Source: Lachnospiraceae bacterium (GTDB lineage: Bacteria; Bacillota; Clostridia; Lachnospirales; Anaerotignaceae). From it: a stretch of 64,000 nucleotides of DNA. Shown here piece after piece: positions 42,210 through 51,257 of this stretch. The first letter of the stretch is position 1, and each line of letters begins with the position of its first letter. The position numbers and the translations under genes are program-made. The notes under the pieces were generated by a model, which worked only from the letters and a program-made list of their open reading frames with translations, did no database searches and was not told the origin of the DNA. Location: positions 29,340-93,339 of the forward strand of contig JAHZEA010000009.1 of NCBI GenBank assembly GCA_019422065.1, written 5' to 3'.

Positions 42210-42491
42210 TTATTCTTTGTATGTAGTTATGTTGTTTAATATGTCTTTAGCTTTATTTATTCCTTCGTCGTTAAATGAATAATGTGTCCATTTGCCTTCT
42301 TTTCTGCCTTTTACAATTTCAGCATCACACAATATTTTCATATGGTGGGAAAGTGTGCTTTGGCCTATGTTAAGTTCTTCAAGAAGTTTGCAGGCACATT
42401 TTTCTCCGCTTTGAAGCAGTTTTAAAATAGCAATCCTGTTTGGGTCGCCTAAAGCCTTAAAAATTTTAGCTGTCTTTTCGTTTTCACTCAA
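42210..42491 (-). CDS. ArsR/SmtB-family metalloregulator
   Basis: A 93-residue winged-helix repressor starting at TTG 42491 with AGGAGG 8 bp upstream. The recognition helix is QSTLSHHMKILCDAEIVKGR (44-63), and the wing is KEGKWTHYSF. Candidate metal ligands are Cys32 and Cys34 in EKCACKLLEEL plus Cys55; the family's classical C-x-C-x-x-C is therefore altered. It should repress the permease/thioredoxin genes and itself in the absence of metalloid. Confidence 0.9.
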   Translation of the reverse strand: MSENEKTAKIFKALGDPNRIAILKLLQSGEKCACKLLEELNIGQSTLSHHMKILCDAEIVKGRKEGKWTHYSFNDEGINKAKDILNNITTYKE

Positions 42492-42525
42492 GGCTGTAAC
42501 CTCCTGCTGAAAGTATTATATAATT

Positions 42526-42547
42526 CATATTGATAAATGTCAATGTG
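42526..42547. promoter_or_regulatory. Candidate ArsR operator before the arsR gene
   Basis: CATATTGA (42526-42533) and TCAATGTG (42540-42547) form an inverted repeat with one mismatch and a 6-bp gap, about 35 bp before the arsR start. Confidence 0.6.
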
Positions 42548-42905
42548 TATTTCTGCCGGTTTTGTTCAGTAAACATGCCATAAGATTAAATGACTATATG
42601 ATTTAGTTGATTATAGCAGTAAACAAAAACAGTGTCAATTTATATAAAAATACAGATTTTTTATAGAATATGAAAATAAATAAGAACTATTTATGTTTTG
42701 CAACAAATTTTGTTGGTATTAATCATAATATTTAGTTTGATTTAATCCTAATATCAATGATAATAAAATAACACAAAACGAAACAATTTTAAAAACAAAA
42801 TATTACTACTTATTTAAGCAAAATGGAGTATTAATTTAACGCTCTCTGTAAATTTCCTTCTTATATATATATCAAAAAAAGTGTGCAGTATTTGCCTTAT
42901 ATTCA

Positions 42906-42934
42906 TTGTTAAAAGTATGTTTTAATGGTATAAT
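42906..42934 (+). promoter_or_regulatory. Promoter of gyrBA
   Basis: TTGTTA (42906-42911), a 17-bp spacer and a consensus TATAAT (42929-42934). The leader to gyrB is about 200 nt. Confidence 0.75.
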
Positions 42935-43143
42935 AATACCAGTATAAAAATTGCCTTTTGTGATAAAGCGGTGTTTTTTGTTTAACGATTTTGCTTTTAG
43001 GCGTATACAGATGTTTTTGTAATTAAAACACTGTACCAAAAGCGCCTGTTATTTTTTTGCACCGCGCAGGCAATTATTAACGAGTTCCGCTTAATGGCGG
43101 ATAGGATTGTTTTATAACACTTTTTAGCATTGGGGAGAAAAAA

Positions 43144-45048
43144 ATGGCTCAGGATTATAATGAAAATCAAATCCAAGTCCTTAAAGGACTTGAGGCAGTG
43201 CGTAAAAGGCCTGGAATGTATATAGGCTCAACCAGTGCCCGCGGACTGCATCATCTTGTGTATGAGATAGTAGATAACTCTGTTGATGAGGCTTTGGCGG
43301 GTTTTTGTACTGAAATTGATGTTACAATAGAAAAAGACGGTACAGCTACCGTAAAAGATAACGGCCGTGGAATACCTACCGGTATACATCCGGAAGAAGG
43401 GAAACCGGCTGTTGAAGTAGTATTTACTGTGCTTCATGCCGGAGGCAAGTTCGGCGGCGGCGGATATAAAGTTTCCGGCGGTCTTCATGGTGTAGGTGCT
43501 TCTGTAGTTAATGCCTTAAGTGAGTGGCTCAGGGTTGAAATACATCGTGACGGCAGAATAGAAAAACAGGAATACCATAGAGGCGAAACTGTTACACCGC
43601 TTATAGACGGCGGCGAAACAACTCATAGGGGTACTATAGTACGCTTTAAGCCGGATGCCGAAATATTTGAAGAAACAGACTTTGATTTTGATACACTTGC
43701 CACAAGGCTTAGAGAAACCGCCTTTTTAACTAAAGGCCTTAAAATTAATATTGAGGATAAAAGGGAAGGCCGTGAACAGAAAAAGTCTTTCCATTACGAA
43801 GGCGGTATTAAGGAGTTTGTTCAGTACCTTAATAAGAGCAAGACTCCTATTTATAACGAGGTTTTTTATGCCGAAGGCACAAAGGACGATATTTATGTTG
43901 AGGTTGCTTTCCAGCATAACGACGGCTTTAACGAGAGCATACACACATTTGTTAATAACATTAATACTACCGACGGCGGTACACATTTAGAGGGCTTTAA
44001 AACAACTCTGACAAAAATAATAAACGATTACGGCAGAAAAAGCGGCATACTTAAGGAAAATGATAAAAACCTTTCAGGTGATGACGTAAGAGAAGGCATT
44101 ACAGCTGTTGTAAGCATTAAAATAGGCGAGCCGCAGTTTGAGGGCCAGACAAAGACAAAACTTGGCAACAGTGAGGCTAAAAGTGCTGTTATTTCTGTAT
44201 TTTCCGAAAAACTCACATATTTCCTTGAGGAAAATCCGTCTGTAGGCAAAATTATATTTGAAAAGGCTCTTATGGCTTCAAGAGCAAGAGATGCGGCTAA
44301 AAAGGCAAGAGAGCTTGTAAGAAGAAAAACCGGTCTTGATTCTACAAGGCTTCCGGGCAAGCTTACTGACTGCTCAGACCGCAATCCTGAAAACTGCGAA
44401 ATTTATATTGTAGAGGGAGATTCTGCCGGAGGCAGTGCCAAAAAAGCCCGCGACCCTAAAACACAGGCCGTTCTTCCGTTAAGAGGTAAAATACTTAATG
44501 TAGAAAAGGCGCGTCTTGACAGAATACTGGGAAGCGATACAATCCGCTCTATGATTACGGCTTTTGGCACAGGCATTTCCGAGGATTTCGATATAGAAAA
44601 ACTGCGTTACCACAAAATAGTTATTATGACTGATGCCGATGTTGACGGCGCACACATCAGAACACTTCTTCTTACATTCTTGTACCGTTATATGAGGCCG
44701 CTTATTGAAAACGGCAAGGTGTATATTGCCCAGCCGCCTCTTTACAGGGTAGAAAAGAATAAAGAGCATTATTATGTGTATAACGATGAACAGCTTGAGG
44801 AGCTTTATAATCAGATAGGCAGAACAGGAATTAAAGATATACAGCGTTATAAAGGTCTTGGAGAAATGGACTTTGACCAGTTAAGGGATACCACTATGGA
44901 CGTTAAGCACAGAATACTTAAAAAAGTAGAGCTTAACGACGCCGTAGAAGCTGATGAAATATTCAGTATGCTTATGGGCGATGAGGTAGAACCAAGAAGG
45001 GAATTTATAAACGAAAACGCCAAGTATGTTGAAAACCTTGATTTTTAA
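43144..45048 (+). CDS. gyrB: DNA gyrase subunit B
   Basis: A 634-residue type II topoisomerase ATPase subunit. It has the N-terminal GHKL ATPase with VRKRPGMYIGSTSARGLHHL (about 19-38) and VVDNSVDEA-type segment, the GGKFGGGGYKVSGGLHGVG loop, and the Toprim domain with VEGDSAGGSAKKARDPKTQ and the DDxD-like MTDADVDGAHIRTLLL. The length is that of the short Gram-positive form. The resistance region PLRGKILNVEKARLDRILGS looks wild-type. GGGGA precedes the ATG, and gyrA follows after 49 bp. Confidence 0.96.
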   Translation: MAQDYNENQIQVLKGLEAVRKRPGMYIGSTSARGLHHLVYEIVDNSVDEALAGFCTEIDVTIEKDGTATVKDNGRGIPTGIHPEEGKPAVEVVFTVLHAGGKFGGGGYKVSGGLHGVGASVVNALSEWLRVEIHRDGRIEKQEYHRGETVTPLIDGGETTHRGTIVRFKPDAEIFEETDFDFDTLATRLRETAFLTKGLKINIEDKREGREQKKSFHYEGGIKEFVQYLNKSKTPIYNEVFYAEGTKDDIYVEVAFQHNDGFNESIHTFVNNINTTDGGTHLEGFKTTLTKIINDYGRKSGILKENDKNLSGDDVREGITAVVSIKIGEPQFEGQTKTKLGNSEAKSAVISVFSEKLTYFLEENPSVGKIIFEKALMASRARDAAKKARELVRRKTGLDSTRLPGKLTDCSDRNPENCEIYIVEGDSAGGSAKKARDPKTQAVLPLRGKILNVEKARLDRILGSDTIRSMITAFGTGISEDFDIEKLRYHKIVIMTDADVDGAHIRTLLLTFLYRYMRPLIENGKVYIAQPPLYRVEKNKEHYYVYNDEQLEELYNQIGRTGIKDIQRYKGLGEMDFDQLRDTTMDVKHRILKKVELNDAVEADEIFSMLMGDEVEPRREFINENAKYVENLDF

Positions 45049-45097
45049 CATTGTATTAAGCGTGTAATCCCTTATTTTGTGTGAAAGGAAGTTTAAA

Positions 45098-47602
45098 ATG
45101 AGTGAAAACCAGATAGACAAAATGGTCACTGTCGATATAAACAAAGAAATGAAAAAGTATTATATCGAATATGCCATGAGTGTAATTATAGCAAGAGCAC
45201 TGCCAGATGTGCGTGACGGCCTTAAACCGGTTCAAAGACGTATTTTGTATTCAATGAACGAAATGAACCTTGACCCGTCAAAAGGCTACAGAAAGTCAGC
45301 ACGTATTGTGGGCGATACAATGGGTAAGTATCATCCACATGGTGACAGCTCTATATACGAGGCAATGGTGCGTATGGCGCAGAACTTTTCAATGCGCTAT
45401 ATGCTTGTTGACGGCCACGGAAACTTTGGCTCTATAGACGGCGACGGCGCTGCTGCAAGCCGTTATACAGAGGCAAGAATGAGCCGTATAACAGCTGAAA
45501 TGCTTGCTGATATTGATAAAGATACTGTTGATTTTGTACCAAACTACGACGGAAACGAAAAAGAACCTGTTGTTCTTCCATCAAGAATACCTAACCTGCT
45601 TGTAAATGGTTCTTCAGGTATTGCAGTAGGTATGGCAACAAATATTCCGCCGCATAACTTAGGCGAAGCTATTGACGGCGTTGTTAAAATAATAGACAAC
45701 AAAATAGCCGGCCGCGATACAGACGTTGAAGAGCTTATGGAAGTAATAAAAGGTCCTGACTTTCCTACAGGCGCCAATATACTTGGCAAAAGCGGCATAA
45801 AAGCGGCTTACCGCACAGGACGAGGCAAAATAATTATCCGCAGTGAAGCCGAAATAGAAAGCCTTCCAAACGGCAGAGAAAGAATAGTTGTTACAGAGAT
45901 ACCATATCAGGTAAACAAAGCTCGTCTTGTGGAGAAAATAGCAGAGCTTGTAAAAGATAAAAAAATAGAAGGTATAAGCGATATACTTGATGAATCAGCC
46001 GGCGATGATATTAAAATAACTATAGATATTAAAAAAGACTACAACGCTAATGTGGTTTTAAACCAGCTTTATAAATTTACTCAGCTTCAGGAAAGCTTTG
46101 GCGTTATAATGCTTGCTCTTGTAGACGGTAAACCGGAAATACTTAATCTTAAAGATATGCTTTCCCTTTACCTTAAACATCAGGAAGAAGTTGTAACCCG
46201 CCGCACTAAGTTTGACCTTGATAAGGCGGAAAAAAGGGCTCATATACTTGAAGGCCTTATGATTGCCATTGACAATATTGATGAGGTAATAAAGACAATC
46301 AGGGAAAGCTACGACAATGCCAAAGAAAGACTTATGGAGCGCTTTGGTCTTTCAGAAGTACAGGCTCAGGCAATACTTGAAATGCAGTTAAGACGTTTGC
46401 AGGGCCTTGAAAGAGAAAAGATAGAAGAAGAACATAAGGCACTTTTAGAGAAAATAGCATACTTTAAAGCTATATTAGCTGATGAAAATAAGCTTTTCGG
46501 CGTTATTAAAGACGAAATTTTAGCTGTTAAATCCAAATATGCCGATGAGCGCCGCACAAAGATTATAAATAATCCAGGCGATATTGACATTGAAGATTTA
46601 ATAGAAGAAGAAGTAAGCGTTATTACACTTACCCATAAAAACTATGTTAAGAGAACTGCTCTTGACACATATAAGAGCCAGAACAGAGGCGGAAAGGGCA
46701 TAATAGGTATGCAGACCCGTGAGGAGGACTTTATAAAAGACCTTTTTGTAGGCTCATCGCATGATACACTGCTGTTCTTTACCAATATGGGCCGGGTTTA
46801 TAAGCTTAAAGCTTATGAAATACCAGAAGCCGGAAGAACAGCAAGGGGCATAGCTATTGTTAATCTCCTTGAAATAATGCCGGGTGAGCAAATAAATGCT
46901 GTTATACCTGTAAATGAGTTTAAGCCTGACCAATACCTTGTTATGATAACAAAACAGGGCATTATTAAAAAGACGGATATGATGAGCTATTCAAATATCA
47001 GAAAAGGCGGGCTTAATGCTATTAACCTTAGAGACGACGACCAGCTTATATCCGTAATGGTTACAGACGGAAAACGCGATATATTTGTTGCTACTCACGA
47101 CGGTATGGGTATTAAGTTTAACGAAGATGATGCCCGTCCTATGGGTAGAACAGCAACAGGTGTAAGGGCTATTAAGCTTAGGGAAAACGACTATGTTGTT
47201 TCAGCCGGTCTTTGTGATGATACTATGCAGGTCCTTAACGTAACAGAAAACGGATATGGAAAGCGTACAAATATAAATGAGTTTAACCTTCAAAAACGTG
47301 GCGGTATGGGTGTTAAAATCCATAATATAACCGATAAAACAGGCAAAATAACAAGCACTCTTATGGTTGCCGACGGTGAGGAAATAATGCTTATTACATC
47401 CGAAGGCGTTATTATAAGGCTTAGAGCTGAGGATATTTCAACTGTTGGCAGGGCAAGCCAAGGCGTTAAGCTTATTAATTTAAGCGACGGCGTAAAAGTA
47501 GCTGGAGCCGCTAAAATAGCCGCTGACCAGTTAGAGGAAGAAGCTGAGCAATCTGCCGATAAAGCCGAGGATATCCCTCAGGAAGTTAATGAAGAAGAAT
47601 AA
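45098..47602 (+). CDS. gyrA: DNA gyrase subunit A
   Basis: An approximately 834-residue gyrase A, starting at ATG 45098 with AAAGGAAG upstream. The catalytic Tyr123 is in ASRYTEARM. The quinolone region HPHGDSSIYEAMVRMAQ has Ser84 and Glu88, the usual sensitive-type residues in Gram-positives. The gyrase-specific GyrA box appears as NRGGKG (about 534), followed by the six-bladed beta-pinwheel (for example GITRAR-like VKRTALDTYKSQ, GYGKRTNINEFNLQKRGGMG). The C-terminus is an acidic tail. This identifies it as gyrase and not topoisomerase IV. Confidence 0.96.
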   Translation: MSENQIDKMVTVDINKEMKKYYIEYAMSVIIARALPDVRDGLKPVQRRILYSMNEMNLDPSKGYRKSARIVGDTMGKYHPHGDSSIYEAMVRMAQNFSMRYMLVDGHGNFGSIDGDGAAASRYTEARMSRITAEMLADIDKDTVDFVPNYDGNEKEPVVLPSRIPNLLVNGSSGIAVGMATNIPPHNLGEAIDGVVKIIDNKIAGRDTDVEELMEVIKGPDFPTGANILGKSGIKAAYRTGRGKIIIRSEAEIESLPNGRERIVVTEIPYQVNKARLVEKIAELVKDKKIEGISDILDESAGDDIKITIDIKKDYNANVVLNQLYKFTQLQESFGVIMLALVDGKPEILNLKDMLSLYLKHQEEVVTRRTKFDLDKAEKRAHILEGLMIAIDNIDEVIKTIRESYDNAKERLMERFGLSEVQAQAILEMQLRRLQGLEREKIEEEHKALLEKIAYFKAILADENKLFGVIKDEILAVKSKYADERRTKIINNPGDIDIEDLIEEEVSVITLTHKNYVKRTALDTYKSQNRGGKGIIGMQTREEDFIKDLFVGSSHDTLLFFTNMGRVYKLKAYEIPEAGRTARGIAIVNLLEIMPGEQINAVIPVNEFKPDQYLVMITKQGIIKKTDMMSYSNIRKGGLNAINLRDDDQLISVMVTDGKRDIFVATHDGMGIKFNEDDARPMGRTATGVRAIKLRENDYVVSAGLCDDTMQVLNVTENGYGKRTNINEFNLQKRGGMGVKIHNITDKTGKITSTLMVADGEEIMLITSEGVIIRLRAEDISTVGRASQGVKLINLSDGVKVAGAAKIAADQLEEEAEQSADKAEDIPQEVNEEE

Positions 47603-47647
47603 GAGTAATAAATGTTTTTGAACATAATATAATATGCTAAATAAAAA

Positions 47648-47687
47648 ACACGGAAGAGCTTTAATAATGGGCTTTCCGTGTTTTTTT
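47648..47687 (+). terminator. Rho-independent terminator after gyrA
   Basis: ACACGGAA and TTCCGTGT pair, with an inner GAGC/GCTT part, followed by seven T residues. Confidence 0.9.
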
Positions 47688-47780
47688 GTATTTAGAGTTA
47701 AATAATGTTTAAGTATTGTTATTTAGTTTTGCTGAAAATAAATTTTAAGTGAGCTATTTTAAATAGTATGAAATAAAAAT

Positions 47781-47809
47781 AAAAAAACCGCGGAAACTAA
47801 ATCCCGCGG
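47781..47809 (-). terminator. Rho-independent terminator of secG
   Basis: CCGCGG (47788-47793) pairs with CCGCGG (47804-47809). On the minus strand seven U residues follow. Confidence 0.9.
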
Positions 47810-47824
47810 GCATAAGGCATGATA

Positions 47825-48073
47825 TTAGACTATAAAGTTAATTACAATACCTAAAACAATAAAAACAGCGCCTAAAATCTTTGTATATCTTTCAAGAGCG
47901 CCTTCCATAGAGCTACCTCTGTTTTTGCTCCAGTAAGAGTCTGGGTTAGAAGCTGAACCGCTTATAGCGCCAAGACCAGCTGCACGTCCGCTTTGAAGAA
48001 GAACTATAATACATAAGAGAACGCCTATAACAGCCATACATAAGGCAAGAATAGTAACTACAGTTGTACTCAT
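47825..48073 (-). CDS. secG: Preprotein translocase subunit SecG
   Basis: An 82-residue protein with two membrane helices (about 5-25 and 62-82) joined by a Gly/Ser-rich cytosolic loop that contains the conserved LLQSGRAAGLGAISGSASNP. SecG assists SecYE during protein export. The start is ATG 48073 with GGAGG upstream. It is transcribed alone, with a terminator afterwards. Confidence 0.92.
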   Translation of the reverse strand: MSTTVVTILALCMAVIGVLLCIIVLLQSGRAAGLGAISGSASNPDSYWSKNRGSSMEGALERYTKILGAVFIVLGIVINFIV

Positions 48074-48398
48074 ATCGCTTTCCTCCATATCCGAAAAATG
48101 ATAATATTTATTATACCACATCAGCTGTAAAACAATCGCTGTTCAGGCATTATTTTTAAAAACAACTACGTTTTAACAGTAAGCGGTTTAATTAAAAGGG
48201 CCGCACCATAAATGGCCGCACTGCGCCCTTATACCAATCTGTATCATTATATCATAGTTATATTGGCCAATCAATAATAAAAGCGATAAAAATATAGTTA
48301 AAAAGCAAAAACAAATATTTTACTGCAAAAAAACAGCGCCTGAAATTTTTAAAACAGACGCTGTTTTATATGCATTTTTTAAAACGCTTATGGCCTGA
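48074..48398. other. 325-bp gap with a hairpin of unclear role
   Basis: AAGGGC (48196-48201) pairs with GCCCTT (48225-48230) around a loop holding two GGCCGCAC copies. On the minus strand TTTTAATT follows. It could be a second terminator for the binding-protein gene. The remainder is plain AT-rich sequence. Confidence 0.5.
48331..48366 (-). terminator. Rho-independent terminator of the TRAP-type binding-protein gene
   Basis: AAACAGCGCCTG (48331-48342) pairs with CAGACGCTGTTT (48355-48366) with one mismatch. On the minus strand TTTTGC follows. Confidence 0.85.
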
Positions 48399-49496
48399 TT
48401 ATTCCATAGTGCTTATCATTTCCTGAACCTGAGCAAGTATATCAGGGTTAACCTGTCCTGCTTCTGTACCTGTGTATTCGTCATAAACAGGCTGAACAGC
48501 CTCTTTAAATGGAGCCTTGTCAACTTCGTTTACAATCATGCCTTCATCAGCAAGTGTCTGCTGAAGTTCTGCGTTCATATCATCAAGGCACTGTCTTTCG
48601 TAAGCAGCAGCTTCGTTAGCAGCTTCCTGAATAGCAATCTGGCTTTCCTCATCCATTGAGTTAAAGTAGTCTGTAGCTATAAATAATGGAGCAGGAGCAT
48701 AGAAGTGGCCTGTCATTGAAAGGTATTTCTGTATTTCATAGAACTTGTTTGTATCGATTATAGCAAGTGGGTTTTCCTGAGCATCAAGTGTTCCCTGCTG
48801 TAAAGCTGTGAAAAGCTCACCCATTGCCATAGGTGTAGGGTCAGCACCCATTACAGAGAATGAAGCCATATGTATAGGGCTTTCCATTGTTCTGATTTTA
48901 ATACCTTTAAGGTCTTCTGGTTTTTCTATAGGAAGAACGTTGTTTGTAACGTTTCTGAAACCGTTTTCAAACCATGCAAGGCCTTTAATACCTTGGTCAT
49001 CAACGCTGTGAAGTATTTCAAGACCAAGCTCACTGTCGCATACAGCTCTTGCCTGTTCTGTTGTGTCAAAAAGGAATGGAAGGTCGAAAACAAGGAACTG
49101 GTCTGTAAAGCTGGATAATACGGCTGTTGAAACAAGAACCATTTCCTGTGAGCCAAGCTGAAGAGCCTCAACCATATCTCTTTCATTGCCTAACTGTGAG
49201 TTAGCGAAAACGTCGATAGCAATTTTGCCGTTTGATTTTTCAGCAGCAAGCTCAGACATTTTCTTAAGACCCATTTCATAAGGATGAGTATTGGCAAGAA
49301 CGTGTCCTACACGGATATGATACTCTGCATCGCCTGTAGAAGCTGTTTCGCCGGAAGCAGAAGCTGAAGCAGAAGCTGAACCTGAGCCTGAGCCAGAAGC
49401 TGAAGCTGATGAAGATGAGCCTGATGAAGAACAACCGGCAAAAGCAGAAACTGTTAATGCTGTTACTGCAAGAAGTGCTAAAATTCTCTTTTTCAT
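48399..49496 (-). CDS. TRAP-type (DctP) solute-binding lipoprotein, orphan
   Basis: A 365-residue DctP-family binding protein with a lipobox ending at Cys22 (TVSAFAGC), followed by a Ser/Ala/Gly linker (to about residue 53). The folded part starts with YHIRVGHVLANTHPYEMGLKK and includes LKGIKIRTMESPIHMASF, where an arginine conventionally binds the substrate carboxylate, and FTALQQGTLDAQENPLAII. TRAP systems import organic acids with membrane DctQ and DctM partners; neither is encoded nearby, so the partners lie elsewhere or the protein is a sensor. GGGGGT precedes the ATG. Confidence 0.9.
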   Translation of the reverse strand: MKKRILALLAVTALTVSAFAGCSSSGSSSSASASGSGSGSASASASASGETASTGDAEYHIRVGHVLANTHPYEMGLKKMSELAAEKSNGKIAIDVFANSQLGNERDMVEALQLGSQEMVLVSTAVLSSFTDQFLVFDLPFLFDTTEQARAVCDSELGLEILHSVDDQGIKGLAWFENGFRNVTNNVLPIEKPEDLKGIKIRTMESPIHMASFSVMGADPTPMAMGELFTALQQGTLDAQENPLAIIDTNKFYEIQKYLSMTGHFYAPAPLFIATDYFNSMDEESQIAIQEAANEAAAYERQCLDDMNAELQQTLADEGMIVNEVDKAPFKEAVQPVYDEYTGTEAGQVNPDILAQVQEMISTME

Positions 49497-49937
49497 AAAT
49501 ATTTACCCCCCTAAAATAAGTAATGTAAAACCTTGCTTGTAGCATACTACAAACATGGATTTATTGCAATATGTTTGAATAAAATATCACAATAATAGTT
49601 AATTAGTACAAAATTGAAAAATTGTGAAATGTAAAATTGTAGTATAAAAAATATAATTGATTAATGTTTTAATAGTTAAATTTTGTAATCTTTTACGGGT
49701 ATACCTAAAATAGAGTTGTAGGAATTTTTATTTTAAAAAGAATACTGTATACATGCATTTGATTTTTAATTGTTAAAACTATAACACAGATGTTCTTTTT
49801 TACATCTTATGTGAATTTATATTAAATACACTTGTTCTTGCGTAAAATAATATTTTATTATATTTTTTGCTATTATTTGTATTTTTATATATAATAAGTT
49901 AACGTGTGTTTTTATTTTTATTTTGGAGGCGGGTAAT
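49497..49937. other. 440-bp divergent AT-rich gap
   Basis: Holds the promoter and operator of the TRAP-type gene (49537-49569). Beyond that I see no gene, repeat or structure. Confidence 0.6.
49537..49569 (-). promoter_or_regulatory. Promoter and palindromic operator of the TRAP-type gene
   Basis: On the minus strand TTGCAA (-35, 49564-49569) is followed after 17 bp by TATGCT (-10, 49541-49546). The inverted repeat TTGTAG/CTACAA (49537-49542 and 49547-49552) covers the -10, which suits a repressor site. Confidence 0.6.
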
Positions 49938-50855
49938 TTGGTAAGTGTTTTATGCAAGGCATTATCATTTTTGGTTATTATAGTTTTGGGATACATGCTT
50001 AAAAAACGCGGTAAATTTAAAGAAGGTTTTAGGGATGCGGTTACATTTATAGCTCTTAATGTAACTTTGCCGGCGGCTATAATATCAAGTTTTGTATCGT
50101 TTCAAAAAAATAACTCTCTTTTTGTTCTTATGTTAATGGGTCTTTTGATTAATTTTTTTATGCTTTTTGTAGGCTTTGTGTTTTCATTAGGCAAAGAACG
50201 CGATGTAAAGGTTTTGTATATGATGAACTGCCCGGGGTATAACATTGGCTCTTTCTGCATGCCATTTATTCAGGGATTTTTAGGCTCTCAGGGTGTTGTT
50301 GCAACATGTATGTTTGATACCGGAAACGCTCTTATGACTTGCGGCGGCAGTTATGCTGTTACAAGCGCATGCTTGGGAAGCGGAGAAGAAAAGTTTGGTT
50401 TTGCCGATTTTATTAAAAAAATGTTCTGCTCTGTACCTTTTGATACATATTTAATAGCTATACTTCTTGCAGTATTTAATATTAAAATTCCTGAGCCTTT
50501 GGGTAATTTTATTTCAACAACGGCTTCTGCCAATGGTTTTATGGCAATGCTTATGCTGGGTTTAAGTCTGGATTTTAATATAGACAAAAAATATTATGGC
50601 GAAATAGGGCGTATGCTTTTTATTAAATATTTAATTTGTGCTGTCTTGGCACTTTTAATATATTTTGTACTGCCTTTTGATACAATGATAAAACATGTGC
50701 TTACTATTGTAGTTTTTTCGCCTACATCGGCTCTTGTTCCGGCTTTTACACAAAAACTTGGCTCAAATACAGAAGCTGCGGCATTTGCCGGTTCTGTTTC
50801 AATAGTAATAAGTATTATAATTATGGTTGTGCTTGTAACTGTAATTAATCCTTAA
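49938..50855 (+). CDS. AEC family permease
   Basis: An approximately 305-residue membrane protein of the AEC family, start TTG 49938 with GGAGGCGGG upstream (the TTG at 49923 is inside that site). About ten hydrophobic segments; the first half has LNVTLPAAIISSFVSF and MMNCPGYNIGSFCMPFIQGF, the second FSPTSALVPAFTQKLGSN. It is related to the permease at 5823 but only distantly. The next gene, a DUF1653 protein, begins 13 bp later, so they share a transcript. Confidence 0.82.
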   Translation: MVSVLCKALSFLVIIVLGYMLKKRGKFKEGFRDAVTFIALNVTLPAAIISSFVSFQKNNSLFVLMLMGLLINFFMLFVGFVFSLGKERDVKVLYMMNCPGYNIGSFCMPFIQGFLGSQGVVATCMFDTGNALMTCGGSYAVTSACLGSGEEKFGFADFIKKMFCSVPFDTYLIAILLAVFNIKIPEPLGNFISTTASANGFMAMLMLGLSLDFNIDKKYYGEIGRMLFIKYLICAVLALLIYFVLPFDTMIKHVLTIVVFSPTSALVPAFTQKLGSNTEAAAFAGSVSIVISIIIMVVLVTVINP

Positions 50856-50868
50856 GGAGGTTTGCGGT

Positions 50869-51102
50869 ATGGAAAGAATAATAGAGCCTTTGCGTCCGTA
50901 TAGGCATTTTAAAGGCAGGCTTTACTATGTTCACAGCATAGGTGAGCACAGTGAAACTGGAGAAGTTATGGTAACTTATCAGGCGCTTTATCCGCCGTAT
51001 AAGTTTTATATAAGACCACTTGAAATGTTCGCCTCAAAAGTTGATTTTAATAAATATCCGGATGTAAAACAAGAATACAGGTTTGAATTATATGAAGGAT
51101 AA
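50869..51102 (+). CDS. DUF1653-family small protein
   Basis: A 77-residue protein matching the DUF1653 pattern: an RPYRHFKGRLYYVHSIGEHS opening, the VTYQALYPPYKFYIRPLEMF core and a short end. The fold is a small beta barrel and the function unknown. AAGGAGG precedes the ATG. It is coupled to the AEC permease by a 13-bp gap. Confidence 0.88.
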   Translation: MERIIEPLRPYRHFKGRLYYVHSIGEHSETGEVMVTYQALYPPYKFYIRPLEMFASKVDFNKYPDVKQEYRFELYEG

Positions 51103-51164
51103 TAATATTATGTAAATTAATCTTTTGAATGTTCAAAACGAAAATGACAACTATATATTGATTT

Positions 51165-51213
51165 AATAAGCTATTTAATACTATATATTGTTATTAAATA
51201 GCTTATTTTATTT
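51165..51213 (+). terminator. AT-rich terminator after the DUF1653 gene
   Basis: A perfect 16-bp inverted repeat (AATAAGCTATTTAATA at 51165-51180 and its complement at 51192-51207) with an 11-nt loop, then TTATTTT. Confidence 0.75.
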
Positions 51214-51257
51214 TAAATATTGTGTAAATTTGAACAAAATGTAAATATTATGTAAAA

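Larger units (their letters stand above)
42492..43143. other. 650-bp AT-rich region between arsR and gyrB
   Basis: Contains the ArsR operator candidate, the gyrB promoter and a leader of about 200 nt with small hairpins (a CCGC/GGCG stem near 43087-43100). I see no DnaA-box cluster and no gene. Confidence 0.6.

Noticed and set aside
42545..43143. Replication origin before gyrB
   Set aside because: No DnaA-box cluster and no dnaA or dnaN nearby; the gap fits a promoter with a leader.
48196..48230. tRNA-like or small RNA fold upstream of the secG start
   Set aside because: Only one hairpin with a directly repeated loop is present; no tRNA arms and no TpsiC-type sequence.
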